Notes under the pieces: generated by a model
Database searches by the model: none
What the model was told of the DNA's origin: nothing
Seen by the model: the letters and a program-made list of their open reading frames with translations, nothing else
Shown here: piece by piece, positions 7,189 through 17,136 of the stretch
Layout of the letters: each line of letters starts with the position of its first letter
How positions within the stretch are numbered: position 1 is the stretch's first letter
Made by a program: the position numbers and the translations under genes
From: Alkalihalobacillus sp. CinArs1
GTDB lineage: Bacteria > Bacillota > Bacilli > Bacillales > Guptibacillaceae
Assembly (NCBI RefSeq): GCF_947387515.1
Contig: NZ_CANDOB010000005.1
Span: forward strand, 1 to 64,000
Length of the DNA: 64,000 nt
Reading direction: 5' to 3'

Positions 7189-7974
7189 TCAATTACCTGC
7201 GCCTCGATATTTAGTTACACCGATGTTCCACATGAATATGGCGAAACCGAAGAAAGCAAAACCGATTACTGGTGTAAGAAATGCATAGCCGTACCATTCT
7301 TCACGGCCTAGAAAATAAGCGGAAGGATAGACACCAACGAATGCAAACGGAAGAATCCATGTTAGGATAAAGCGAATAACTTTATTGTAGATATCGACTG
7401 GATATCTTCCATAGTTTCCGATATTGTACATCATCGGCATAATGCTTGTTCTGCTATCAGACCAGAAGCTAATACTAGCAAGAAGAACGAAGATTCCTGC
7501 ATAAACAAATGCCCCTCCGATCACCATCATAAGAAAAACAAACGGATCATACCAAGATAGAGTTAAATCCAACCTGCTTCCTGCGTAAACCATAACCGCT
7601 ATCCCCGTAATCATTCCAAACAATGATTCTAGTTCCATTCGTTCAAGGATGATCTGAAACAAACTGTGAACCGGCCGAGTAAGGATACGATCCATTTCTC
7701 CTTTAACGATGTACCTTTCATTAAAATCCCAAATGTTAAAGAAGGCACCGAAGATAGCGAACGGAACGAGGAAAAAGCCATAGATAAAGATGATTTCATC
7801 CCTCGACCAACCACTCAGCATATTAGTGTGTCCGAATACCACAAGGATAAAGATTAGATTTACAGCTTGAAACAATAGGTCAGACATGATTTCCATCGCC
7901 ATATCAACGCGATATGTTAATCTCGTTTTCATATATTGTGAAACATATAGAAAGAAAATAGTTGCGTGCTTCAT
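7189..7974 (-). CDS. ABC-2 type permease (second subunit)
   Basis: A 261-residue integral membrane protein with about six hydrophobic segments and no enzymatic motif. It belongs to the ABC-2 permeases often annotated DUF990, which occur as pairs with one ATPase. It follows the first permease by 3 bases, with GGGAGGG in the end of that gene as its ribosome site. The three-gene unit (ATPase, permease, permease) is an exporter of unknown substrate. The product would form a heterodimeric channel with the preceding permease (inference from family). Confidence 0.85.
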   Translation of the reverse strand: MKHATIFFLYVSQYMKTRLTYRVDMAMEIMSDLLFQAVNLIFILVVFGHTNMLSGWSRDEIIFIYGFFLVPFAIFGAFFNIWDFNERYIVKGEMDRILTRPVHSLFQIILERMELESLFGMITGIAVMVYAGSRLDLTLSWYDPFVFLMMVIGGAFVYAGIFVLLASISFWSDSRTSIMPMMYNIGNYGRYPVDIYNKVIRFILTWILPFAFVGVYPSAYFLGREEWYGYAFLTPVIGFAFFGFAIFMWNIGVTKYRGAGN

Positions 7975-7977
7975 ATA

Positions 7978-8769
7978 TTACCCTCCCTGCACGATCAGTT
8001 GTTTTTTTGCGATGATCCAGAGAGCTTGAATCGGAATAATTAAAATCGCTGCCCATACCACTTGAAAAAGAAGTGCTTCATAAACGGCAGCACCTTGGAA
8101 ACCTTCAGTAAAGATCATACTTGGAATATAGCTGATCGCCTGAAATGGTAAAAAGTCCATTACCTGTTGCGCCCACCCGGGATAAAAACTGATCGGCAGC
8201 AGTAGTCCAGAGAATAGATCGATAACAACGCGTTTCGCTCGAATAAGGCCGTCGTTGTTAAAGAAAAAGAATGTAAGGACGCCGGTTAACAAATTGATCT
8301 GAGTATTGACGATAAAACTAAGAATAATTGCTAGCGTAAAGAAAAGCCACGTTGAGGCTGCTGCTGAAAACTCGATAGGAAAGATTAAGCTAACGATGAA
8401 CATGCCCGGTATTGAAAAGAAACTCAAACGGAAGATGCCCTCTCCTAATCCTTGCATCGTCTTCATCATTAAATAATGATACGGTCGAATAAACTCTACA
8501 GCTACTTTTCCTTCTTTAATTTCTTGAGCGATTTCTCTGTCGATATTATTAAAGTAAAATGCCCGAGCCATCCAGGCCACTGCGATGTAAGTCGTCATCT
8601 GAATAACGGATAGGCCTTCGATCTCTCCTTTGTTCCCATAGATCGCACTCCACAAAAAATAGTAGGCCCCAATGTTGATGCTGTAGATCAAGATACCACT
8701 ATAATAATTGGTACGATAAGCAAGCATCATGAGGAAACGAATTCGAATCATCTCAATATACTTACCCAT
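7978..8769 (-). CDS. ABC-2 type permease (first subunit)
   Basis: Starting at 8769 (MGKYIEMIRIRFLMML) the product has 263 residues and about six membrane helices. I chose this ATG because it overlaps the ATPase stop by 8 bases and has GAGGGAA in front; the frame remains open for 18 codons upstream but only inside the ATPase gene. Hydrophobic segments lie near residues 25-45, 55-75, 103-130, 140-170, 180-200 and 230-255. It pairs with the downstream permease and the upstream ATPase. Confidence 0.85.
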   Translation of the reverse strand: MGKYIEMIRIRFLMMLAYRTNYYSGILIYSINIGAYYFLWSAIYGNKGEIEGLSVIQMTTYIAVAWMARAFYFNNIDREIAQEIKEGKVAVEFIRPYHYLMMKTMQGLGEGIFRLSFFSIPGMFIVSLIFPIEFSAAASTWLFFTLAIILSFIVNTQINLLTGVLTFFFFNNDGLIRAKRVVIDLFSGLLLPISFYPGWAQQVMDFLPFQAISYIPSMIFTEGFQGAAVYEALLFQVVWAAILIIPIQALWIIAKKQLIVQGG

Positions 8770-9775
8770 TGAGCATTCCCTCTTCATAGATGTTACGTAT
8801 AATCTCTTCAGTCGAAATCTCATGAATCTTAATATCTGTAATACGATGAGCCGCCACGACCCTACCGATCACTTCAGAAATAACGTGCTCTTCATTCACA
8901 ACGTTTGCAACAAAGACATTTGGGCGATCACCTATCGTCCATTCTGCTTCAAGCTCATTCAATAACGGAACAAGCTTTTCTTTGTTAACATCCTCACCAA
9001 ACTGAAACTCGATCTGTTTTCCTTCTCCCCAATTCGAACGAAGTTTCGCAAGTTTACCATCATAGATGATTTGTCCCTCATCGAGCATGACCACTCGATC
9101 GCATAGTGCTTCTATATCAGTTAAATCATGCGTTGTAAGTAAAATAGTCGTTTTGTACTTTTCATTAATTTCTTTTAAGAAATTACGAATCTTAAGTTTT
9201 ACTAATACATCAAGTCCAATTGTAGGCTCATCTAGAAACAATAGTTTAGGATTGTGAAGTAGTGCTGCTGCGAGTTCACACCTCATGCGCTGACCAAGTG
9301 AGAGTTTTCTAACCGGTTTATCTAATAAAGGGCCAATGTCGAGTGATTCGATCACATGGTTCATGTGTTCGTTATACACATCATCTGGAACGTTATATAC
9401 TTTTTTAAGTAAGCGAAAGGACTCCTGAACAGCAATATCCCACCACAGTTGAGATCGCTGACCAAACACAACACCGATCGAACGAACGAATTTCTCTCTT
9501 TCTTTATGGGGATCCATTCCATTGACGCGAACTGTACCTGACGTCGGAGTCAAAATGCCAGTCAACATTTTGATACTCGTTGATTTTCCCGCTCCGTTCT
9601 CTCCAATATATCCAACCATTTCACCTTCATTAACGGTGAACGAAATATCTTTAACAGCTGAAATCACTTTGTAGTTCCTTGTAAACAAATCTCGAAAAGC
9701 TCCTTTAAGTCCAGAGCGGCTCGAGTGTGATTTAAAGTCTTTGCGCAGTGACTGCACATCGATGACTTTTTCCAT
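8762..9775 (-). CDS. ABC exporter ATP-binding protein
   Basis: A 337-residue nucleotide-binding subunit. Walker A is GENGAGKST (about 58-66), the signature is LSLGQRMRCE, Walker B is LLFLDEPTIGLD and the H-loop is TTHD. The extra C-terminal region (about 235-337) is typical of ATPases serving ABC-2 pairs annotated with daunorubicin/NatA-like names. It is the first gene of the three-gene operon. Substrate unknown. Confidence 0.9.
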   Translation of the reverse strand: MEKVIDVQSLRKDFKSHSSRSGLKGAFRDLFTRNYKVISAVKDISFTVNEGEMVGYIGENGAGKSTSIKMLTGILTPTSGTVRVNGMDPHKEREKFVRSIGVVFGQRSQLWWDIAVQESFRLLKKVYNVPDDVYNEHMNHVIESLDIGPLLDKPVRKLSLGQRMRCELAAALLHNPKLLFLDEPTIGLDVLVKLKIRNFLKEINEKYKTTILLTTHDLTDIEALCDRVVMLDEGQIIYDGKLAKLRSNWGEGKQIEFQFGEDVNKEKLVPLLNELEAEWTIGDRPNVFVANVVNEEHVISEVIGRVVAAHRITDIKIHEISTEEIIRNIYEEGMLNG

Positions 9776-9907
9776 TTGCCTTCCTCCTTTTTACACATAC
9801 CAATTTAGTTTACAAGAGGCTTTATAAATGTACAATCAATGAGCTTGTTTCTTCCTATATATATCATGCTACAATGAAACAGGAATTAGTTTTAGAAGGA
9901 GGCAATT

Positions 9908-11203
9908 ATGAACATTTCAAAATCAGAACAACATCATAAAGAATCACTAGAAATTATGCTGGGCGGAGTCAATAGTCCTTCCCGCTCTTATAAAGGTGTT
10001 GGAGGCGGCACCCCGATATTTATGGAGAAAGCTCGCGGTCCTTATTTCTGGGACGTAGACGGAAATAAGTACATAGATTATCTAGCTGCTTACGGTCCTA
10101 TCATCACAGGACATGCACATCCACATATCACTCAAGCGATTACGCACGCGGCAGAAAACGGCGTTTTGTACGGTACGCCTACCGTACTTGAGAACCGTTT
10201 TGGAAAGATGCTTCAAGATGCAATTCCATCTTTAGAGCGTGTGCGCTTCGTGAACTCGGGTACAGAGGCTGTCATGACGACGATCCGTGTTGCTCGTGCT
10301 TATACAGGCCGAAATAAAATCGTTAAATTTGCTGGCTGCTACCACGGACATTCTGATCTTGTTCTTGTGGCAGCTGGTTCTGGTCCAGCAACACTTGGTA
10401 GCCCGGACTCTGCTGGTGTACCGGCGAGTATTGCGAAAGAAGTCATTACAGTCCCTTTCAATGATATTGAGGCATATAAAGAAGCGATGAATAAGTGGGG
10501 CGATGAGGTCGCTGGCGTTCTTGTCGAACCAATCGTGGGTAACTTTGGCATCGTAGAACCGAAAGAAGGTTTCCTTGAACAAGTGAATGAGATTACTCAT
10601 GATTACGGGGCACTCGTTATCTACGATGAAGTCATCACCGCATTCCGTTTTATGTACGGCGGAGCTCAAAACCTAGTCGGCGTTGAACCAGATATGACAG
10701 CATTAGGTAAGATCATCGGTGGTGGTTTGCCGATCGGGGCATACGGTGGTAAGAGAGAGATCATGGAAAGCGTCGCACCACTTGGACCAGCGTATCAGGC
10801 AGGTACGATGGCAGGAAATCCAGCTTCCATTTCAGCTGGTATCGCTTGTTTAGAAGTTTTACAACAAGATGGTGTGTACGAACACCTGGATGAGATGGGA
10901 GCTAGACTTGAAACGGGTATTCATAAGCTTGCAGAAGAGAACAACATCCAGATTACAATCAACCGACTGAAAGGTGCCTTAACTGTCTACTTTACAGAAG
11001 AGGAAGTCGTAAACTATGAGCAAGCAGAAAATACGGATGGAGAGAAATTCTCAACGTTCTTCAAACTTATGCTAAAGGAAGGAATCAATCTGGCACCTTC
11101 CAAATATGAAGCATGGTTCCTTACAACGGAACATACGACCAAAGATATCGATGACACACTTGATGCTGTCGGACGAGTCTTCCAACAGATGAGCAACATT
11201 TAG
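9908..11203 (+). CDS. gsaB: Glutamate-1-semialdehyde 2,1-aminomutase (GsaB)
   Basis: A 431-residue PLP enzyme that converts glutamate-1-semialdehyde to 5-aminolevulinate for haem synthesis. The PLP lysine is K268 in [19 protein letters not shown]240 in [10 protein letters not shown] binds the pyridine nitrogen. The family motif [15 protein letters not shown] (19-33) is present. It stands alone outside any hem operon, at the same place as the second aminomutase gsaB of B. subtilis, so it is most likely the paralogue of hemL. AGAAGGAGG lies 6 bases before the start. Confidence 0.92.
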   Translation: MNISKSEQHHKESLEIMLGGVNSPSRSYKGVGGGTPIFMEKARGPYFWDVDGNKYIDYLAAYGPIITGHAHPHITQAITHAAENGVLYGTPTVLENRFGKMLQDAIPSLERVRFVNSGTEAVMTTIRVARAYTGRNKIVKFAGCYHGHSDLVLVAAGSGPATLGSPDSAGVPASIAKEVITVPFNDIEAYKEAMNKWGDEVAGVLVEPIVGNFGIVEPKEGFLEQVNEITHDYGALVIYDEVITAFRFMYGGAQNLVGVEPDMTALGKIIGGGLPIGAYGGKREIMESVAPLGPAYQAGTMAGNPASISAGIACLEVLQQDGVYEHLDEMGARLETGIHKLAEENNIQITINRLKGALTVYFTEEEVVNYEQAENTDGEKFSTFFKLMLKEGINLAPSKYEAWFLTTEHTTKDIDDTLDAVGRVFQQMSNI

Positions 11204-11216
11204 TATAGATTAGAGA

Positions 11217-11246
11217 GGCAGAATAAACGCTATTCTGTCTTTCTTT
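11217..11246 (+). terminator. Terminator of gsaB
   Basis: GGCAGAATA (11217-11225) pairs with TATTCTGTC (11231-11239), followed by a T-rich tract. Confidence 0.7.
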
Positions 11247-11371
11247 TAGTAAAAATAGGGCTTGCTATCTTTCTCATTCCATTGTATAACTAGTACATTC
11301 TGTAATGTTTAAAAGTGGTAAGACAGGATAATCACTATACTAAAAGCTATTCATGAAAGGATCTATCAAAA

Positions 11372-12454
11372 ATGAAGTTTGGTGCCCGGATTTTTAAAAC
11401 AGGGCTAGCGATTACGATCGCTCTTTATATTGCTACTTGGCTAGAACTAGACCCACCCTCTTTTGCAGGAGTTGCAGCTCTTTTTGCGATCCAGCCGTCT
11501 ATTTATCGATCATATCAATCAGTAATTGAACAAATCCAATCAAATATCATTGGAGCTATTCTAGCAGTAGTGCTTGTACTTGTATTTGGAAATCAGCCTA
11601 TCGTCATCGGACTCGGTGCGATCTTACTCATTGCGATCAACATTAAACTTAAGATCGAAAGCACGATTCCTCTTGCAATCGTGACGCTCATTTTGATTAT
11701 GAACGCACCTCAAGAAGAATTTATTTCGTTCGCAACCAACCGTTTCCTTGTTATCATGGTCGGGGTGATCAGTTCATTTTTCGTAAACTTGATTTTTCTC
11801 CCTCCAAAATACGAAACGAAGTTGTTTCATAAAATCGTACGGAACACAGAATACATTTCGCAATGGATTCGCCTCGCAACTAGAAATGATGCGGAGCATA
11901 AGGTATTGAAGGAAAATTTAAACCAGCTTAAAGAAGATACGGTGAAAAGTGATCAGTACTTCCTCCTATATAAGGAAGAACGAACATACTTTAAGAAAAG
12001 AGATTATGTAAAAGCACGCAAGTTGGTTCTCTTTCGACAGATGATCGCCACTACTGAAAAATCTTTTGCGATCTTGAAAATGTTAGATCAGCTTGATGTG
12101 AAAATATTGATTATGCCTGACGAGGTAAGAAAACTCATTCAGACGCACTTAGACGAATTAACAAACTACCATGAACGTATACATCTGAAATACATTGGTA
12201 AAGTACGACACCAATCACCTGAAGAGATGTTAAATATAGTAGATAATGGAGAGTCTTCGTTGACGGAAAGGTACGTAGATTTATATGAAGGCGGAGAGTG
12301 TAATCGTGACCTATGGATGACGATCTTCCCATTGATCGGTATGATTATCGATTACCATGATCATCTTGAACATTTAGATCTACTCGTAGACAGCTTCCAC
12401 TCCTACCACCAAGAAGATAACGAAGTCGACATACAAGAGTTACACGCAAAATAA
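11372..12454 (+). CDS. ygaE: Aromatic acid exporter family protein YgaE
   Basis: A 360-residue inner-membrane protein. The first 150 residues carry four to six hydrophobic helices (about 10-22, 28-45, 60-78, 82-110, 122-145) typical of the FUSC/ArAE family; the rest is a long, mostly helical cytosolic domain (150-360). B. subtilis YgaE has the same size and sits next to gsaB, which supports the symbol. Substrate unknown. It is a single gene with a bidirectional terminator shared with the app operon. Confidence 0.85.
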   Translation: MKFGARIFKTGLAITIALYIATWLELDPPSFAGVAALFAIQPSIYRSYQSVIEQIQSNIIGAILAVVLVLVFGNQPIVIGLGAILLIAINIKLKIESTIPLAIVTLILIMNAPQEEFISFATNRFLVIMVGVISSFFVNLIFLPPKYETKLFHKIVRNTEYISQWIRLATRNDAEHKVLKENLNQLKEDTVKSDQYFLLYKEERTYFKKRDYVKARKLVLFRQMIATTEKSFAILKMLDQLDVKILIMPDEVRKLIQTHLDELTNYHERIHLKYIGKVRHQSPEEMLNIVDNGESSLTERYVDLYEGGECNRDLWMTIFPLIGMIIDYHDHLEHLDLLVDSFHSYHQEDNEVDIQELHAK

Positions 12455-12484
12455 AAAAAATCAGCCAAACGGCTGATTTTTTTA
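12453..12484. terminator. Bidirectional terminator between ygaE and appC
   Basis: TCAGCC (12461-12466) pairs with GGCTGA (12471-12476), flanked by A8 and T runs. Confidence 0.8.
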
Positions 12485-13381
12485 TTTCTTCATTTTCGGA
12501 TCGAGTGCATCCCTTAACCCATCTCCTAATAAGTTGAATCCTAGAACGGTCAACATGATTGCGAGACCAGGGAAGAAAACGGTCCAAGGTGCTTGGATGA
12601 TATATTGTCTAGAGTCTGCAAGCATTTTACCCCACTCTGGCTGAGGTGCTTGTGCCCCAAGACCCAAGAAACTCAGCGCCGCCGCTTCGAGGATCGCTGT
12701 TGCAATCGCGAGCGTTCCTTGAACGATGATAGGGGCTAACGAGTTCGGAAGTACATGAGAGAAGATGATCCGTGTATCCCTCATCCCTACGGCTCGTGCA
12801 GCCATCACATACTCTTCTTGCTTTACACTCAATACCCTTGACCGTACCAACCGCCCAAAGTTCGGGATGTTGATGATTGCGATCGCGATCAAAGCATTTC
12901 GAAGTGATGGTCCAAGTACTGCTACTACAGCGATTGCTAGTAGAATACTAGGGAATGCAAGCATGATATCGAAAATACGTGAAATGATCGTATCGACCCA
13001 GCGGCCATAATAGCCAGCAATCATTCCTAGTAAACTTCCAATTGCAGCTGAACCTAGTACAGCAAAAAACCCTACCCATAATGAGATCCTTGCTCCGTAA
13101 ATAATACGTGATAAAATATCTCTTCCGAAGTCATCGGTTCCGAACCAGTGACTCGCTGAAGGCGATTGTAGACGCTCGGATAATTTTTGTTCATTGATAC
13201 CTTCCGGAGCAATCACTCCGGCAAAAATGGCAAGAAGAATGAAGAAGAGAACAATACCCATGCCGACCATTGCCAGCTTATTTCTCCTGAACCCTTTCCA
13301 GGCTTCGCGCCATGGTGAGATTACTTCTTCGTCTGGTTGTTTTGGTACATTTGTTTGCTTCTGCGGAGCAATTTCAGCCAT
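12482..13381 (-). CDS. appC: Oligopeptide ABC transporter permease (AppC/OppC type)
   Basis: A 299-residue binding-protein-dependent permease with about six membrane helices. The N-terminus (1-30) is cytosolic and includes SPWREAWKGFRRNKLAMVG, typical of OppC/DppC; the ATPase-contacting EAA loop lies at about EEYVMAARAVGMRDTRIIFSH. It is the last gene of a five-gene peptide importer in the order ATPase, ATPase, binding protein, permease, permease, as in the B. subtilis app operon. The 12-base gap to the preceding permease holds AAGGGGG as ribosome site. Confidence 0.85.
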   Translation of the reverse strand: MAEIAPQKQTNVPKQPDEEVISPWREAWKGFRRNKLAMVGMGIVLFFILLAIFAGVIAPEGINEQKLSERLQSPSASHWFGTDDFGRDILSRIIYGARISLWVGFFAVLGSAAIGSLLGMIAGYYGRWVDTIISRIFDIMLAFPSILLAIAVVAVLGPSLRNALIAIAIINIPNFGRLVRSRVLSVKQEEYVMAARAVGMRDTRIIFSHVLPNSLAPIIVQGTLAIATAILEAAALSFLGLGAQAPQPEWGKMLADSRQYIIQAPWTVFFPGLAIMLTVLGFNLLGDGLRDALDPKMKK

Positions 13382-13393
13382 CTTGAAGCCCCC

Positions 13394-14398
13394 TTAGTTG
13401 TATTTGATTCGAGGATCAATTGCAGCATAGAGCAGATCGACAATTAAGTTGATGAATACGAAAATAACAGCGACAACAAGGATACCTGATTGAATTACAG
13501 GATAATCTCTAAAGTTGATCGCATCGTAAATATACCTTCCGATTCCCGGCCAACCGAAGATCGTTTCTGTTAGGATAGCGCCCCCTAGTAGAAGCCCCAT
13601 CTGTAGACCGATTACCGTTAAAACAGGAATAAATGCGTTTTTCAAAGAGTGTTTGTATACTACCCAGAACATTCTCGTTCCTTTAGCACGTGCAGTACGA
13701 ACAAAATCAGAGCGCATGACTTCAAGCATACTCGACCTTGTCATTCGTGCAATGATTGCCATCGGAATCGTTCCGAGTGCAATCCCTGGTAAGATCAAAT
13801 GTTTCACTACTTCTCCGAATTGATCCATACGACCTTGGATAAGGGTATCGACAAGGTAGAGATGGGTGATCGCATCGACCGGATTTCTTACATTTTCTCG
13901 ACCAGTGGACGGAAGCCAGCCTAATTCAAGAGAAAATGCCCACTGTTCCATTAGTCCAAGCCAGAAAACTGGCATCGAAACACCCACTAGAGCAAGTACC
14001 ATCGCCGTGTAGTCAAACCAGGAGTTTTGAAACCATGCACTGATGATTCCAGCATTTACTCCAATGAAAATTGCAATGACCATCGCTACAAGAGATAGCT
14101 CAAGCGTAGCTGCAAGGTACGGCCAAATTTCACCGCTAATTTCTGAACTTGTGCGTAATGATGTTCCAAGGTCTCCAGTAAACAAACCTTTAATGTAGTC
14201 AACATATTGTATGTACCATGGCTGATCGAGCCCTAATCGTTTGGTGAGACTTTCGATCGCTTCCTCTGTAGCCTGTTGACCAAGTATGACTTGCGCAGGG
14301 TCTCCAGGAATAGCTCTTATCATAAAAAACACGATCAACGTCATTCCAAATAGAACAGGTATAAGCATTAACAGCCGTCTAATTGTATATGCAAGCAT
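13394..14398 (-). CDS. appB: Oligopeptide ABC transporter permease (AppB/OppB type)
   Basis: A 334-residue permease beginning MLAYTIRRLLMLIPVLFGM, the classic OppB/DppB start, with helices near 9-30, 98-122, 134-160, 200-220, 255-280 and 300-325. The EAA loop is near SDFVRTARAKGTRMFWVVYKH. GAGGTGAG precedes the ATG. A strong GC-rich hairpin separates it from the binding-protein gene upstream, probably setting their relative expression. Confidence 0.87.
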   Translation of the reverse strand: MLAYTIRRLLMLIPVLFGMTLIVFFMIRAIPGDPAQVILGQQATEEAIESLTKRLGLDQPWYIQYVDYIKGLFTGDLGTSLRTSSEISGEIWPYLAATLELSLVAMVIAIFIGVNAGIISAWFQNSWFDYTAMVLALVGVSMPVFWLGLMEQWAFSLELGWLPSTGRENVRNPVDAITHLYLVDTLIQGRMDQFGEVVKHLILPGIALGTIPMAIIARMTRSSMLEVMRSDFVRTARAKGTRMFWVVYKHSLKNAFIPVLTVIGLQMGLLLGGAILTETIFGWPGIGRYIYDAINFRDYPVIQSGILVVAVIFVFINLIVDLLYAAIDPRIKYN

Positions 14399-14462
14399 AT
14401 ACTCACCTCTTCTTCCTTATGTACGATTCATGATTGCATCTCCGTCTTTAACCGAATAGTAA

Positions 14463-14483
14463 GGGGGAGTGCTCCACTCCCCC
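14463..14483 (-). other. Intercistronic hairpin between appA and appB
   Basis: GGGGGAGTG (14463-14471) pairs perfectly with CACTCCCCC (14475-14483) over a 3-base loop. On the minus strand it is not followed by a T run, so it is more likely an mRNA-stabilising or processing hairpin than a terminator. Confidence 0.65.
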
Positions 14484-14494
14484 CTGTTTTTCAT

Positions 14495-16114
14495 TTATTG
14501 TTCAACAGTAACTTTCGTCAACGTATCAGATCCTGTCGGATGTGGAGAGAATCCTTTTACTCTCTCAGATCCACCAAGTGCTGGTTTAGAATGCACTAGA
14601 GGGATCCACGGTGCATCTTCATGGATGATTTCTTGAGCTTTCTTATAAAGCTCTTCACGCTTCGCTTCGTCAGGAGTAGACTGCGCTTCGATCAAGATGT
14701 CATGAAGCTCATCGTTAGAATAGTACGTGTAGTTGTTGCTTCCAATATTGTCTTTGTCTAGTAGAACGTAAAGGAAGTTATCAGCATCACCATTATCACC
14801 AGTCCAACCAAGTAGGAAGCTGTCAGCTTCACCATTACGAGCTTTTTCTAGGTAAGTTGCCCATTCATAAGATTTGATTTCAGCATTAACGCCGATTTCA
14901 GCAAAACTACTTTGAATAACTTCAGCTACTTTTTGACCATCTGGCATATATGGACGAGGTACAGGCATTGCCCATAGCTCCATATCGAATCCATCTTCGT
15001 AACCAGCTTCTTTTAGAAGTGCTTTCGCTTTATCAAGGTCATACTCATATGGTTCGATATCATCGTTATACCCACTGATTACAGGTGGCATTGGGTTTTT
15101 AGCTGGCTCTGCTTGTCCAGCATAGAATGCATCGATGATCGCTTGCTTATCCACTGCATGATTCAAAGCTTGACGTACTTTCTTGTTATTTAGAGGTTCA
15201 CGGTTAGATGTTAATCCTAGGTACCCAACGTTCATAGAAGGACGGAAAAACGTTTGAAGGTTTTCATCATCTTCAACTTGTTGTACGTCAGAAGGATTTA
15301 ATCCATCCATCAAATCGATTTCTCCAGCCATCAACGCATTCAATCTAGCAGAGTTATCTGGAATAGCTCTGAAAATAACGCGCTCAAGTTTTGGATAACC
15401 ATCCATCCAGTAATCTTCGTTTTTCGTTACAACGATCTTGTCATTACGGCTCCACTGATCAAATACGAAAGGACCAGTACCTACAGGGTTTTCACCAAAC
15501 TTATCTCCATGCTTTTCAACAGCATCAGGACTTGCAATTGCGAATGGAGACATCGCTAGGTTCTTCAAGAATGGAGCTTGAGGTCTTTTCAATTTAATTT
15601 CAACTGTTTTCTCATCTGTTGCAGTTACGCTTTCGATTACGTGACCTTCATCACCTTTAAATCCACCAAACATAGATTTATAGTAATAAAAAGATTCTTC
15701 ACTACCATTCATCCAGCGGTCGAAGTTAAACACAACAGCATCAGCGTTGAAGTCAGTACCATCGTGGAACTTTACGCCTTCACGAAGCATCAGTGTATAT
15801 GTTTTACCATCTTCAGAAACTTCCCAGTCTTCAGCTAGACCTGGATTTACCTCTGTATCTTGTTCACCATAAGTAAGCAACGTATCAAAGATATTCTTTG
15901 TTACTTTGAAAGACTCACCATCTGTTACAGCTGCTGGGTCTAGTGCAACAGAGTCACCGCCACGTCCGAAGATTAGCGTTCCTCCATCAGCAGATTCGCC
16001 ACCGTCGGAGTCTCCCCCACCGTTGCCGTTGGTTTCATTAGATCCGCCACAGCCGGCTAATCCAATGGAAAGCAACATCACAAAAACTAATGATAAAATG
16101 TACTTTTTCTTCAT
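14495..16114 (-). CDS. appA: Peptide-binding lipoprotein of the ABC importer (AppA type)
   Basis: A 539-residue family-5 solute-binding protein. The lipobox SIGLAGC places the lipidated cysteine at C22, followed by a Gly/Asn/Asp-rich linker (23-45). The family-5 signature region is around 77-130 (NPGLAEDWEVSEDGKTYTLM, FHDGTDFNADAVVFNFDR). It captures peptides outside the membrane for AppBC. The binding preference (di-, oligopeptide, glutathione) cannot be told from sequence alone. The name follows operon order; DppA/OppA-like is the safe reading. Confidence 0.88.
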   Translation of the reverse strand: MKKKYILSLVFVMLLSIGLAGCGGSNETNGNGGGDSDGGESADGGTLIFGRGGDSVALDPAAVTDGESFKVTKNIFDTLLTYGEQDTEVNPGLAEDWEVSEDGKTYTLMLREGVKFHDGTDFNADAVVFNFDRWMNGSEESFYYYKSMFGGFKGDEGHVIESVTATDEKTVEIKLKRPQAPFLKNLAMSPFAIASPDAVEKHGDKFGENPVGTGPFVFDQWSRNDKIVVTKNEDYWMDGYPKLERVIFRAIPDNSARLNALMAGEIDLMDGLNPSDVQQVEDDENLQTFFRPSMNVGYLGLTSNREPLNNKKVRQALNHAVDKQAIIDAFYAGQAEPAKNPMPPVISGYNDDIEPYEYDLDKAKALLKEAGYEDGFDMELWAMPVPRPYMPDGQKVAEVIQSSFAEIGVNAEIKSYEWATYLEKARNGEADSFLLGWTGDNGDADNFLYVLLDKDNIGSNNYTYYSNDELHDILIEAQSTPDEAKREELYKKAQEIIHEDAPWIPLVHSKPALGGSERVKGFSPHPTGSDTLTKVTVEQ

Positions 16115-16141
16115 CGTTTTCCCCCTAGATTATGAATTTAT

Positions 16142-17122
16142 TTATACCTGGTCTTCTTCATAAAGATGGCACGCAGTGTAATGCCCCTGTTCGATTTCCC
16201 TGAATTCCGGAACGACCGTGCTACACACATCCATTGCTTTTGGACATCGTGTATGGAATGGACATCCCGAAGGTGGTTTCGCTGGACTTGGCACATCGCC
16301 ACTTAAAATAACGCGATCCTTTCCATATTCAGGGTCAGGTACTGGCACCGCTGAAAGAAGAGCCTGAGTATACGGATGTTTTGGTTCTAGATAAAGCTTT
16401 TCACTATCAGCCATTTCGACTACTCGACCTAAGTACATCACGCCAACCCTGTCACTGATGTGACGTACTACCCCAAGGTCATGTGCGATAAATAAATATG
16501 TTAGACCAAGCTCTTTTTGTAAATCTTCGAGGAGATTTAACACCTGAGCTTGAATGGATACATCGAGTGCAGATACTGGCTCATCCGCAATAATTAGCTT
16601 TGGATTAACCGCGAGTGCACGCGCAATTCCAATCCGCTGCCTCTGCCCCCCACTAAATTGGTGAGGATACCTTCTCGCATGATAGGGACTCAGCCCTACG
16701 ATATCTAACAATTCCTTCACACGCTTTTTACGTTCAGCCTTATTCCCAAGTCCGTGAACGATAAGCGGTTCTTCAATGATCTTCTCAACGGTGTGTCGCG
16801 GGTTAAGTGAAGCAAACGGGTCTTGGAAAACCATCTGAATATCTTTACGAAGGTTTCTCATCTTGCTCTTGTTTAGAGAAAGAATGTTCTCGCCATTAAA
16901 GATGACTTCTCCTTCACTCGGTTCTAGAAGCCTCATAAGCATTCTTCCAGTTGTTGATTTCCCGCAACCACTTTCACCAACAAGGCCAAACGTTTCTCCT
17001 TTATGTAGCTTGAACGATACACCGTCTACGGCTTTTACAGTACCAACCTGCTGTTTGAGCACGCCGCCTTCTATCGGAAAATGCTTCTTAAGCTGTTTTA
17101 CTTCGAGCAATGCTTCTTGCAA
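16142..17122 (-). CDS. appF: Oligopeptide ABC transporter ATPase (AppF/OppF type)
   Basis: A 326-residue ATPase. Walker A is GESGCGKST (49-57), the signature is [15 protein letters not shown], Walker B is [12 protein letters not shown] and the C-terminal oligopeptide domain has the cysteine-rich sequence [15 protein letters not shown], which binds an iron-sulfur cluster in some relatives. The predicted start is TTG, preceded by a G6 tract. It follows AppD and together they energise AppBC. Confidence 0.9.
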   Translation of the reverse strand: MQEALLEVKQLKKHFPIEGGVLKQQVGTVKAVDGVSFKLHKGETFGLVGESGCGKSTTGRMLMRLLEPSEGEVIFNGENILSLNKSKMRNLRKDIQMVFQDPFASLNPRHTVEKIIEEPLIVHGLGNKAERKKRVKELLDIVGLSPYHARRYPHQFSGGQRQRIGIARALAVNPKLIIADEPVSALDVSIQAQVLNLLEDLQKELGLTYLFIAHDLGVVRHISDRVGVMYLGRVVEMADSEKLYLEPKHPYTQALLSAVPVPDPEYGKDRVILSGDVPSPAKPPSGCPFHTRCPKAMDVCSTVVPEFREIEQGHYTACHLYEEDQV

Positions 17123-17136
17123 ATTAGGTGCCCCCC

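Noticed and set aside
10232-10669. 145-codon open frame antisense to gsaB
   Set aside because: It lies entirely inside a firm PLP enzyme gene in the opposite strand, has no ribosome site and its composition is that of a shadow frame.
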